DNA of 64,000 nucleotides from Phytophthora sp. 'mugwort' (Eukaryota; Oomycota; Peronosporomycetes; Peronosporales; Peronosporaceae): contig JAUCEF010000005.1 of the NCBI GenBank assembly GCA_033558025.1, positions 4,154,001 to 4,218,000 on the forward strand, written 5' to 3'. The notes beneath the pieces were generated by a model. It was not told the origin of the DNA and ran no database searches. It was given only the letters and a program-made list of their open reading frames with translations. This document shows positions 23,141 to 33,135 of the stretch, piece by piece. A program made the translations under genes and the position numbers. Each line of letters starts with the position of its first letter. Within the stretch, counting starts at the first letter, position 1.

Positions 23141-24321
23141 CTAGTCGTTTCGTTTTGTTAGTCCTAGAATGTGTAAAAATGGTTGCTCGGAAACTGAAAG
23201 TCCTCCGCTGTCGTCACGGAGGCGCGCTTGTACACGGAGTGGATCGGTGCCTTGCAACACGTAGCCGTCCTGCACGGCTAAAAGCATAAACACCACGCAA
23301 CTGTGGATATGCTTTCCGATTCGCTCTGGGGTCTTCTGCTCCAGCTTTCCGAGTAAGATTCCGAAGCGAATATTGAGACGTCCAAATGCGCATTCCACTT
23401 CAATTCTCGCGCGTGATGCACCCCGTTGTAGACTCGCTTTCGGCGATCGCCAATGGCATCGAACAGGGGGAAACGGAGCCAGCATGTAGCCCTATATCTT
23501 GTAGCCGGCGTCGGCCAGCAAATGTTTCCCGAGAGGAACAAAAATCCGGTAGGCTTCGTGATAGCAATGCACAAAGATAATATGGATCAGAGCAAATACG
23601 AAACAAGCGGATTATGAATTGGAAAGGTAACTTACCGTTTTCGGACACCAGATCCGTTCCACAACGACTGGTCGTTATTTGAGCCTGAGCGTATCGAGAC
23701 ATACCGGAAGGCTCCACGGTGGTCGACAACTGCTTGCACATTCACAGCAGGAAAATCTTTGCGGCAATACCAGCCCTCAAAAACACGAGGGCGAGGTATT
23801 GCTAGAGTGTTCCATTCACTGCCCCTACCACAGCTGAAAAGCCCGCCACCTAAAAATGCCCGCCTCCACCGCTTCTACTTCACTTGCGCTGGGCAGGTCC
23901 ACGTACGTGGCGGCCATGGTGCTGAGGACATCGATACATTCATTGATGTAGACCACAGTACGGGCTCGTGATATCCCCAGCACTGTGGCAGCCGAGTCCA
24001 TGGTTCCACCCTGCGCAAAGTATAGCATAGTTAGATCAAAACTTTTTACAAGTGGACACTTACTGTTGGCTGCGGGCTTGCGTTTGTACGCGGCGCGCAC
24101 CTCCCGATAGAGGGCAGGTACGAGGCGCGGCCACATCTTAGGTTCTTATGAAACCAATCAGTGCTAGGAGCAGCCAGCGCCTCCTCGAACGTAGTGGTGG
24201 AGAACGTAGAAACAGTAGATGGCGCTCGCTTTCAACACCGCTTGTCCATTGCCGCGGCAGCTAATGCTGCCGCATCAGTGCTAAGCAGCACCACGGTGAC
24301 AGCAACAGCTTCAGGCTCCAT
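23141..24321 (-). pseudogene. HARBI1-like PIF/Harbinger transposase, copy 1
   Basis: From ATG 24321 (MEPEAVAVTVVLL) downward, the frames give the HARBI1/DDE_Tnp_4 order: TDWFHKNLRCGR, FDLTMLYFAQGGTMDSAATV, VVYINECIDVLSTMA, RVFEGWYCRKDFPAVNVQAV, VDHRGAFRYVSIRSGSNNDQ with SLWNGSG, LGKHLLADAGYKI, then VECAFGRLNIRFGILLGKLE. An intron with GTAAGT lies after GVRKR. At least three frame changes and stops make it inactive. The intact family acts as the nuclease partner of the Myb/SANT protein. The same lesions occur in copy 2. Confidence 0.75.
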
Positions 24322-24382
24322 ACAGTACCGCACAAGCTAAAATGAACGGTATAGAAAGCCCTCGCTACTCTGGCACACTTGC

Positions 24383-24782
24383 TGTAACGGGGTTACACGA
24401 AGGTAACACGAGTGTAGCCGTGCTACGTGTCACCTTGTAGTAAGTGGTACTTGGTACCGCTTGGATTAACGGGATTTCAGTACGTGGCCACAGGGCCACT
24501 CGATATGCATTTGACTAGGTTTAACTATGGTAGATAGTTAGAGTCATACATTTACACCACAGGCGGCTTTGCCGCAGATAAGCAACCAAAATAACAGTTC
24601 AGTTTTAGCATTAAAGAGAGTATGGCCCTACGTTTAAGAATACTTACTCTTTGAGTCTCTAGTGGTGTAACTAGAGTGATCTAAGCCTCTGCGGAGACCT
24701 TAGGGTTAGGATAACCACAGCTAAGACTCGGGGGGGTCATACGTCTTCCTCTGACGCACTACGCTACGTAGCCCCGCTGCAC
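24383..24782 (+). repeat. LTR-like sequence, left copy
   Basis: A block starting TGTAACGGGGTTACACG and ending near ccccgctgca resembles oomycete Gypsy LTRs; the Gypsy LTR at 55505 also begins TGTAACGGG and runs into gttaca. No internal retrotransposon genes adjoin it, and its mate at 28967 is inverted, so the two cannot be the LTR pair of one element. It is probably a solo LTR carried along by the inverted duplication. Confidence 0.45.
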
Positions 24783-25894
24783 TTGAGCTCTAACCAGAAC
24801 ACCATTGTACACGAGGCCTGGAATGCAGTGTGTCGGAATGCAAAAGCCCGAGTATGGTACAGTGTACCGACATTATTTTGGCCAATAACATTCCTTCTAA
24901 TTTTCGGCATAACGTGTGTGCCTGCACCTGAACAAGGGCCTAATGCTTTTAACTTCGTCGAGGTAGCCCCTCCTCTGTTTTTGGCCATAGGTCCAAATCG
25001 TACGGCTTTGAAAATCCAAATAGCCACACCAATGCACAATGCCACCTTGAATGTTCGTAGGGAAATAGATGGCACGGCCTTTTGCACCGTTACTATCTTC
25101 TTCGCTGCGCCGAGCAAACTCGAATTCTTTTTCGGAGCCAAAGAAAACAGAGTCCACAACAATGTTATCGTCAACGCCACCGCGGTTGATCCCCGCTTTC
25201 CGTGCCTGTGCTGTCATGGGAAGAGCTGCCGCAAAATTACATTCACCCATAACCATTTTCATCCGCATACTTAGAATTTCTTGAAACTGTGCAATCGTTT
25301 CGCCAATGCGTGACTTATCGCAGAACACATGTTCGTCAGATGTGTCGGCTAGAACTGCGTGTCGGTTTCTGGTTTGCTCTTGACCCAGCTATTAACTCCC
25401 GTTGCTGTTAAAAAAGAAAGATCGTGCCATTCCTTCATGGTGTGAAATCACGCCAACATCCAAGATACGAATCGCGATGTCAGAGGCGGCGGGTACGCGT
25501 CGCTTTCCCTGTCCCGAATGCCGCATCTTACCTACTTCCAATGAATATTCACAAGCTGTTTTGGAAGGACGTAGTGTAGGTTGTTTTTCTGTTTGCAGCA
25601 CTTTTCCAGCAGTTTTTCACGCGCGCTTTTGGTCGTTTGAAGATAATATTCTGGGACATCAGACGGGTCGCCGAATAAACAGGCTTAACAGCACCGAACG
25701 ACAACTCCTCTCGTCAACATACTCACGAATAGTGGCCAGAGTTACGTCGCCCCCAATATTCAGTTGCTTTGAAAGTGCCATTTTATCGTCGAACTCGTTT
25801 TGCGCATTACTTGCTTGGTGACTTGGGTCTCTTTCGGCCTCACACCACACTTACTGGCAGGATTTGAGTTTAATCTTCATCACCATTTAAGTTT
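24783..25894. other. degenerate transposon-like DNA, not resolved
   Basis: Minus-strand frames such as KMALSKQLNIGGDVTLATIR (near 25750) and KVALCIGVAIWIFKAV (near 25030) have the feel of a decayed IS630/Tc1-like transposase. The frames break too often for a firm family call. No intact gene is present. Confidence 0.3.
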
Positions 25895-26811
25895 GATCTG
25901 ATCTTCATCACCTTCGTCGCTCTCGTCGCTATCGCCTTCGTCTTCCACGTGGTGTCTCTCGGCTGGTTCGATTGAGTTGTGTGACATCCGCGTACTAGAT
26001 TTTGTTTCGAATTGGTGATCACTTCACCAACAACGTGACCGATTTGGTGGTCACATCGCCAAGTCATGATGGCCAAATTACCATCATCTACATCGTGTAC
26101 CATAGCAACGCTAACCGAAATTAGCCGCCCATTCAACAGCAGTCACGAACGATACCAACTTCTTCAGAATTGGTGACGTCATCTTCAACTTCACTCGAAT
26201 GTGCGATCGCACCACCATCACTAACGTCATTATAAGTTGGTGTCATCGCTACCAACTGACTCGGCCATTGCAACATTCTTCATTTATGTGAAAGGGCAGC
26301 ACCATCGATCCTTGCGATCGTCTCCAGCTACTTCAGGTAGCTCAACCAGTTGTGGAAACTGCGCGATCCTTGTCCGCTATAATTCAGCAAATCTCTGAAA
26401 CGGCAAATCCTGCGCGATACTTGAGGTTGTGATCAAGAGCACGACCCGACGAAACTTTCACTTCTCTCACAGTGATTGTCTGAGTAGCCGCTGAGAGGTC
26501 GTCTTCGTCTTCATCTGCAAGTAACCATCATTCAGAGATCGAATCGTGAGGAATTGGCCAGCGAAACCCATATTTCTCGCGGTGCATATACACGACATGC
26601 CGACAAAGAAGTAGAAGTGTTTGGTAAAAGCTGCAACTGCACTTAGTTTCCTCCATTTGACCGCAAACGTACTACGCGAATCCTCGTTCGTATGTGTGAT
26701 GTACGATGGACTTAATTTATCACCGGAGATACGATAGGTCACCAAACGGCTGAGCTTGCACTGCTCCTCCGCCAAATCACGCATAAAGGGTGGCAAACTT
26801 TGCCAAAACAC
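25895..26811 (-). pseudogene. MULE/SWIM zinc-finger transposase C-terminal relic
   Basis: One minus-strand frame starts near 26811 (SLPPFMRDLAEEQCKL). A second frame near 26640 reads TKCSCSFYQTLLLLCRHVVY, the CxCx(n)CxH SWIM zinc finger found after the catalytic domain in MULE-type transposases. Downstream come IPHDSISE and an acidic C-terminal tail (VEDEGDSDESDEGDEDQ, 25890-25950). The catalytic DDE part is missing. Confidence 0.5.
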
Positions 26812-26929
26812 TCATTTCGACATCATAGCGTTGGTTATATTGTGCTTAGCTGTCGTTTTGCCGATGGTGCGTAATGGCTAAGCCGCTACTTGCAAAGCGA
26901 AATCGGGTATTTTGAAGTAATGGACAGCA

Positions 26930-27978
26930 GCCGATAAATCTTATCCCAAACCCTCTAGTATTAATCCAATCAAGGATAGCCACGAGGCGAGGGCAGTCGC
27001 CGAGGCTTCATTCAGAATGCTACGGCAGCTGGATGACAGCGTAGGCGACAACAAATGAACAGCAGGCAGGACTGCTAAGGCAGCTAGGACGGCGAGTATG
27101 CTGCAAGAGCGGCAGATAGAGCGACGGAAAAGAGAGGGCAGCAGCGAAGACGGCAAGGCAGCACTGAGCCAACGGATGTTTGCCTAGTCACGTATTTATG
27201 CAACATTTTGCGTTGGATCTGACAATCGCTCTTTCTGAGCGTTTAACTTGTCGTTTGTTTATTTAGAATGGGTTCCTATGGGCCATGCCGTAACAAGGTA
27301 CCCCCGTCTCCTACGTTTGTTTTCAGTGTAGCGGAAGGATGTCGCGTACTGCGGCGAGGGTTGAAATGCACTTGGTGAGCAAGCTTCCTGGACAGTGGAG
27401 TTCCGACTTTGCTCTTTACTTCAAACCTATTAACAATGCGTACCAGAAGGATTTCCAGGTACTTTGCAGCGAGAGCGATGCAATGCAAATCCAACTTGAC
27501 ATGGCATGGCACAAGGCAAGACTGCGCAATGATGGTCAAGCCGGTTTCGGCTTAGAGATCTACGTGTCTCTAAGACATTGGCAGGCCCAAGCTCACCAAA
27601 TCTACGACAATATTGAGGAGGACAACAGCGTCCCGCATCCAAGCCAGATACCTCGCGTTGCTGGCTTCTACGCGGACAAGAAATTGCAGCCGGACCAGAG
27701 ACGCAAACGTAGATGGTGGTGACCCAATCTAGGCTTCCGAGGGTGGTCCACTAGTCCATCCAGACAACACGACTTTCCGGCAGTTGCAGCAAGTGGATGC
27801 GCAGCAAGCTGCGATAGAATACTCGCTATTGGAAGAGCAGCAGCTAGCCAATGCAGATTATCAACTCGTTCGTATCAAGATTCGTGGTGTTCCTGTTGCC
27901 ATGCAGGTGAATGTCAGCGATCTTCGCGCCGATCTTAGCCTCCGTCCTCTGTTTCCAGCGTTAATACATCAGCTCTAG
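26930..27978 (+). pseudogene. unrecognised broken gene
   Basis: Three plus-strand frames look protein-like: SHEARAVAEASFRMLRQLDD (near 26990), the 127-aa frame at 27339-27722 (GQWSSDFALYFKPINNAYQK) and 27784-27978 (VDAQQAAIEYSLLEEQQLAN then RIKIRGVPVAMQVNVSDLRA). They are separated by stops and shifts. I do not recognise the family. The surroundings suggest a mobile-element protein. The sequence around 27290 (ccgtaacaaggtac) only superficially recalls an rRNA end. Confidence 0.3.
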
Positions 27979-28087
27979 CTGAAGACATGGCAGATACAGA
28001 TCATTAGATAATTAAGCTCAGGAAGAGGAGACGTTGACCAGAGTAAAATAAAAACTATATTTCGTTGATCGACATAGCATTTGCCTT

Positions 28088-28837
28088 TTAGTCACAGTGG
28101 TTGTTCAAATTCTCGCCGACCTCTTCCTTTTGCCGTGTACATGGATACATCACGACCCTCAGTACCGCGAGCGGGTCTTCTCGGAACGCTATGTTGGCAT
28201 GACGCTGAATCCAGCGCTTAATCAGCGAAATACCAACTTCAATCGGATTGAGGTCGGGCGACCAGGGGGCCAGAAAAAAGAGGAGATCCTCGGTTTCATG
28301 AATCATCTCATAACGTTCCTTGTACATGTGGATATTCGCGTTATCCGTCAGAACGATGGGGGGTAGCAACGACCAGGGATTGAGAAAAGGAATGATTTTG
28401 GACTTGATTACTTCATGAAAACTTGGTCGAGTGAAGGTGCCGTCGACGTCGTCCCACCTGGAAAAAAACTTAACGCCCATCACGGCTAAGATAGACACAC
28501 GCTTACCGCGGCGGATGGAATAGGGGCGTGTGCTGGCGTATTCCTTGCAGACCAGCCATATCACCGTAGAACTGACCTAACAAGAAAACATTCACCAAAT
28601 AATTTTACTTAACATTAACACAGAATATAGCAAAGTAAAATAACATTCCGTCTTTCGACGTTTCGTCAATTTAAACGTGCCGTTATTAAATGGAGCTAGC
28701 CGTTCGGCACACCACGCCTCTCGCGCAGTATACTCCCTCTTGCTCGCTCGTGAGCACTTTCGAGTCAGCTTGAGGTCGAATCTCCAAGCACGACAAATGG
28801 TCGAGTCGGACAAGCTGATTGAGTTGTTGTAGCGCAA
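28088..28837 (-). pseudogene. DDE_3 (IS630/Tc1-like) transposase relic
   Basis: The upstream minus frame (28837-28592) reads an HTH segment, SISLSDSTICRAWRFDLKLT, and ends ARERLAP-like (AERLAPFNN). The downstream frame (28564-28088) reads RRGKRVSILAVMGVKFFSRW, then VLTDNANIHMYKER (second Asp) and LAPWSPDLNPIEVGISLIKR (third acidic site), a standard DDE_3 C-terminus. The segment with the first Asp is missing between them. 28838-28966 shows nothing further. Confidence 0.6.
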
Positions 28838-28966
28838 CTCACAACTTAACTCCTCGGAATAAAATTTTATATCATGGATGTGCCTTCACATACCCCTGCA
28901 CAAATACACATACCTCGAGAGGCTACTTAATGTCTTCGCTTGAGGCTCACTGTTTAAGACGTTACC

Positions 28967-29368
28967 TGTTGCGGCGGGGCTGGGTAGCGTAGTGCGTCAG
29001 AGGAAGACGTATGACCCCCCCGAGTCTTAGCTGTGGTTATCCTAACCCTAAGGTCTCCGCAGAGGCTTAGATCACTCTAGTTACACCACTAGAGACTCAA
29101 AGAGTAAGTATTCTTAAACGTAGGGCAATACTCTCTTTAATGCTAAAACTGAACTGTTATTTTGGTTGCTTATCTGCGGCAAAGCCGCCTGTGGTGTAAA
29201 TGTATGACTCTAACTATCTACCATAGTTAAACCTAGCCAAATGCATATCGAGTGGCCCTGTGGCCACGTACTGAAATCCCGTTAATCCAAGCGGTACCAA
29301 GTACCACTTACTACAAGGTGACACGTAGCACGGCTACACTCGTGTTACCTTCGTGTAACCCCGTTACA
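28967..29368 (-). repeat. LTR-like sequence, right copy (inverted)
   Basis: In plus orientation it runs TGTTGCGGCGGGG...CCCCGTTACA, so it has TG...CA limits in both directions. It is the inverted mate of 24383-24782. No matching target duplication was found, because its left edge is the breakpoint of the inverted duplication. Confidence 0.45.
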
Positions 29369-29427
29369 GCAAGTGTGCCAGAGTAGCGAGGGCTTTCTAT
29401 ACCGTTCATTTTAGCTTGTGCGGTACT

Positions 29428-30610
29428 GTATGGAGCCTGAAGCTGTTGCTGTCACCGTGGTGCTGCTTAGCACTGATGCGGCAGCATTAGCTGCCGCGGC
29501 AATGGACAAGCGGTGTTGAAAGCGAGCGCCATCTACTGTTTCTACGTTCTCCACCACTACGTTCGAGGAGGCGCTGGCTGCTCCTAGCACTGATTGGTTT
29601 CATAAGAACCTAAGATGTGGCCGCGCCTCGTACCTGCCCTCTATCGGGAGGTGCGCGCCGCGTACAAACGCAAGCCCGCAGCCAACAGTAAGTGTCCACT
29701 TGTAAAAAGTTTTGATCTAACTATGCTATACTTTGCGCAGGGTGGAACCATGGACTCGGCTGCCACAGTGCTGGGGATATCACGAGCCCGTACTGTGGTC
29801 TACATCAATGAATGTATCGATGTCCTCAGCACCATGGCCGCCACGTACGTGGACCTGCCCAGCGCAAGTGAAGTAGAAGCGGTGGAGGCGGGCATTTTTA
29901 GGTGGCGGGCTTTTCAGCTGTGGTAGGGGCAGTGAATGGAACACTCTAGCAATACCTCGCCCTCGTGTTTTTGAGGGCTGGTATTGCCGCAAAGATTTTC
30001 CTGCTGTGAATGTGCAAGCAGTTGTCGACCACCGTGGAGCCTTCCGGTATGTCTCGATACGCTCAGGCTCAAATAACGACCAGTCGTTGTGGAACGGATC
30101 TGGTGTCCGAAAACGGTAAGTTACCTTTCCAATTCATAATCCGCTTGTTTCGTATTTGCTCTGATCCATATTATCTTTGTGCATTGCTATCACGAAGCCT
30201 ACCGGATTTTTGTTCCTCTCGGGAAACATTTGCTGGCCGACGCCGGCTACAAGATATAGGGCTACATGCTGGCTCCGTTTCCCCCTGTTCGATGCCATTG
30301 GCGATCGCCGAAAGCGAGTCTACAACGGGGTGCATCACGCGCGAGAATTGAAGTGGAATGCGCATTTGGACGTCTCAATATTCGCTTCGGAATCTTACTC
30401 GGAAAGCTGGAGCAGAAGACCCCAGAGCGAATCGGAAAGCATATCCACAGTTGCATGGTGTTTATGCTTTTAGCCGTGCAGGACGGCTACGTGTTGCAAG
30501 GCACCGATCCACTCCGTGTACAAGCGCGCCTCCGTGACGACAGCGGAGGACTTTCAGTTTCCGAGCAACCATTTTTACACATTCTAGGACTAACAAAACG
30601 AAACGACTAG
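29428..30610 (+). pseudogene. HARBI1-like PIF/Harbinger transposase, copy 2
   Basis: Carries the same ordered motifs and the same frame breaks as copy 1, now on the plus strand (FDLTMLYFAQGGTMDSAATV near 29720; VECAFGRLNIRFGILLGKLE near 30360). The two differ at very few positions, including HSCMVF here versus HSCVVF in copy 1. Shared lesions mean the duplication happened after the gene had died. Confidence 0.75.
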
Positions 30611-30889
30611 CCGATATTTTCATATCGTAAGCTAAAGCAAAAGAAAAAAATATTCGCTTGGCAAAAAGCAGTATTACGCCCTATCTTCCCCTATGAGATG
30701 ATGCAGCAGCTGTAGCTGCAACGCCTGAAATTGGCGTGTTTCCTGTGCTGGCGTTGTAGCGTTGCAGCTAGACTGCCAATGCCGTTGACCGGCCCACACA
30801 CACGCTGGCAGTCAGGGACTTAGCTTTCGCCTCCAGCCAGCCTGCATGGCTGTGGCCAAGTTCTCGATGGGCGCAGACTTGGCTCTTAC

Positions 30890-31821
30890 ATCGTCCTCCG
30901 TGGCTGGGGCAGCTGCCCCAGCCACGTCGTTCTCTAGTCACCCTACCACATCATCCAGTATAGAGTTTCCTAAATGAAGTGTGCACGCCTTCTCCTATTG
31001 GGCTATACCTCATAATGAGTTCATTGTGCAATAATCTATCGCAAGCATATCTTATACCAGCGTTTTGAAAACACCCCGCGTGTGACGATATTTGATCTGG
31101 AGTGCTTCAGAGTACGAATAGTAGACATCCTTGTTCACGTCGTGGATGTGGCCTATGTAATCGACTTCACGGGAGCTTTGAACGCTTGTCCGGGAAAGAT
31201 CGCGCGGGCGTAGCCGGATACTCGGTGGAGCCAGATGTTATGGTTCATTTGCTTTCCCTTTCCTCGTGGCTTGAACTCCCACCACGCGTGTAATAAAAAT
31301 ACTTCGCGTAGCTACCCAGATTTTCACCCCAAACTTCTGCTTTGGTTCCATGACGTACTGCCTGGTTGGCGCGGGATCTGTTCCGATCTCTTACCGAAGC
31401 AGTGGATCGAATCTTGCTAGACTGGTGCGTTTCCTCTTGGAAACCGGTACTAGTGTTAGTGATGTGATGGATTCATTATGAACAAACCGTTACTTAGCTT
31501 ACCGTGCAAAGTTTTCTTCGAGCTCCCCAATAGGAAAATATGCTTAGCAACGGGGTGAACGACTGCACAATTTCCTCAGCGTCACTGCTCCCACATGCTT
31601 TCGTTTCTTCTTCTTGCCAGAAGCTATAGTGCACGTCAGGGGCGCCAGCGGATTGTGAGCGTCATGTCAGCGGAGCTGGATGTCGCTCTAAATCTCTAAA
31701 ATTCAGAATTTCAAAAGTGAAATACTTTTGCCCTCAGTAACCCTAATCTGGGTTTTCTTTTAAGAAAGCGTAGGTTGGGTTTTTCTTCTCAGGACAAAAA
31801 AAAACTGTCATCTTGTCCAAA
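30890..31821. other. intergenic, no gene recognised; contains 28-bp palindrome
   Basis: Apart from the perfect palindrome at 30899-30926, only short frames without family resemblance are seen. The promoter of the STPR-repeat gene should lie in the last few hundred bases, where the composition becomes A/T-rich with a run of A (about 31797-31805) just before the start codon. Confidence 0.4.
30899..30926. repeat. perfect 28-bp palindrome
   Basis: cgtggctggggcag is followed directly by its reverse complement ctgccccagccacg with no spacer. It lies 10 bp outside the right arm of the inverted duplication and is very G+C-rich. Confidence 0.9.
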
Positions 31822-33018
31822 ATGGACACGCCGCCGAGCATCCGGCAGCAGTACGCGTCGCCGCCGCGCGAGTCGCACGAGCAGCGCCGTCGGCGACTGG
31901 CCAACCGACGCGCAGCCAAGTACCGACACTTCCGGTCCTTGGCAAACGCGCACGGTGCTCCCGCCGTGATGGCCGAGTTCCAGCGGCAGACGAACACGCG
32001 ACGCCAGCGCGAGCGCCGGGCGTTGCTGGACGACAATGCACGTGACCGCCTGCGAGCGCAGAACCGGCGGCGGCAGCAGCTGCGTCGCCAGAGCTTAAGC
32101 GACGTGGCCAAGGCCGAGATCAGAGCGAAGCAGCGTGTCCGGCAACGCGAGCGCCGCCAGACACTGGACGATGACGCGCGCGAACGGCTGCGGGAGCGCG
32201 AGCGCCTGCGCATCCGCCGCCGGCGACGGCAGCTCAAGGCCGCCAACTGGCAGCAGCTGGCACAGGAGGGGGCGGCGCTGCTGCCCATGCAGCTTCAATC
32301 TCTGCAGCCACCGGGAGGTGACAGGGACCGGCTGCCGCACTTGAGACTTGCACCGGAGCTGCCCACGTTGAGGCAGCACCAGGAACAGCAGAGACAGAGA
32401 GAGAGGCAGGACAGGTTACCGTTCGGTGGCGGCGTGCAGATCACTCTGCCGCCGCCTCCCATGGAGAGAGTTCGGACGTTTCAGCACGAACGCATCCCGT
32501 CGCTACCTCACTTGCAGCAGGTGACGAGGCCTACGACGTCCATGCTGCTCCATGCGACCCCTCCACCTCCTCTGTTCCCCATGACTGGATCACTGACTGC
32601 GACCAGTGGAGGGCCAGCAGACAGCACGTCCGCGGGGCTGCTGACGGTTGCAAGCGCTGTCGCAGCGGCGGCCGCCAGACCTGCCCATCCGACGCCGAAT
32701 ATGCCGTCCGTCAACCTGCCGAACAAGCCGCTGACTGTACTGCCGATGACTCAGCAACAACAGCAACAACCACCGCGTACACCGATCGTGCTGCCACCAG
32801 CACATCGCTCACTTCCGCCGTTGCCGGACTTTTTAAACAGCCGCGAGGCGTTCAACCCCTTCACTGCCGCCGTCGCTGCAGCTCAAGCCGTCGCTGCAGC
32901 TTCAACGCGGACGTCACGACCTTCGAGCAGTGCTAGTAGAGCGCTCTTTCCATCTATTACCGACCTGTCTACCACGCACACTGATGCTCAAGATGTGGAT
33001 TCATATTTTCAACGATGA
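31822..33018 (+). CDS. STPR-type 23-residue repeat protein
   Basis: 398 aa from ATG 31822 (MDTPPSIRQQYASPP). Residues about 55-130 form an Arg-rich region of three exact 23-residue units, beginning RRQRERRALLDDNARDRLRA, RRQQLRRQSLSDVAKAEIRA and VRQRERRQTLDDDARERLRE, preceded by a looser copy (RRRRLANRRAAKYRHFRSLA). This spacing and the charged-helix pattern match the 'score and three amino acid' (STPR) DNA-binding repeat known from FMBP-1. The remainder is Pro/Gln/Ala-rich low complexity (QQQQQQPP; VASAVAAAAAR), consistent with a transcription-regulator-like protein. DNA binding is inferred. Convergent with Sec8, 117 bp between stops. Confidence 0.65.
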   Translation: MDTPPSIRQQYASPPRESHEQRRRRLANRRAAKYRHFRSLANAHGAPAVMAEFQRQTNTRRQRERRALLDDNARDRLRAQNRRRQQLRRQSLSDVAKAEIRAKQRVRQRERRQTLDDDARERLRERERLRIRRRRRQLKAANWQQLAQEGAALLPMQLQSLQPPGGDRDRLPHLRLAPELPTLRQHQEQQRQRERQDRLPFGGGVQITLPPPPMERVRTFQHERIPSLPHLQQVTRPTTSMLLHATPPPPLFPMTGSLTATSGGPADSTSAGLLTVASAVAAAAARPAHPTPNMPSVNLPNKPLTVLPMTQQQQQQPPRTPIVLPPAHRSLPPLPDFLNSREAFNPFTAAVAAAQAVAAASTRTSRPSSSASRALFPSITDLSTTHTDAQDVDSYFQR

Positions 33019-33135
33019 GAGAGTGGCGAGAAGATTCCCACAAGCCAAACTGGTCCGTTTCAAACTGCACGTCCTAGAAGCTATTGGTAGTCTAGAGCTA
33101 CCATTCGTGCTTGCATCCATCCATGCGAAGTGCGT

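Larger units (their letters stand above)
22861..24782. repeat. left arm of a 1.92-kb inverted duplication
   Basis: Bases 22861-24782 recur as the reverse complement at 28967-30889 with only a handful of differences noticed (for example cagcctag/cagtctag near 22975 and one Val/Met change in the HARBI1-like frame). Outside gtaagagcc (22861) the sequences diverge at once. The inner edge coincides with the end of an LTR-like sequence. The arm carries the Myb 3' end, the HARBI1-like pseudogene and the LTR-like block. Confidence 0.9.
28967..30889. repeat. right arm of the 1.92-kb inverted duplication
   Basis: Reverse complement of 22861-24782. It begins exactly at the LTR-like terminus TGTTGCGGCGGGG and ends at ggctcttac (30889). 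Ten bases beyond that edge lies a perfect 28-bp palindrome. The arm contains copy 2 of the HARBI1-like pseudogene and only the 3' tip of the Myb gene. Confidence 0.9.

Noticed and set aside
27280..27310. gccgtaacaaggtac resembling the 3' end of small-subunit rRNA
   Set aside because: Only about 12 bases resemble it; the flanks do not fit rRNA and are better read as part of a broken ORF.
24383..29368. A single LTR retrotransposon bounded by the two LTR-like copies
   Set aside because: The two copies are in inverted, not direct, orientation and no gag/pol lies between them.
31775..32379. Long Arg/Ser-rich minus-strand frames opposite the STPR gene
   Set aside because: Mirror of the repetitive CGx codons of the Arg-rich repeats; no independent support.
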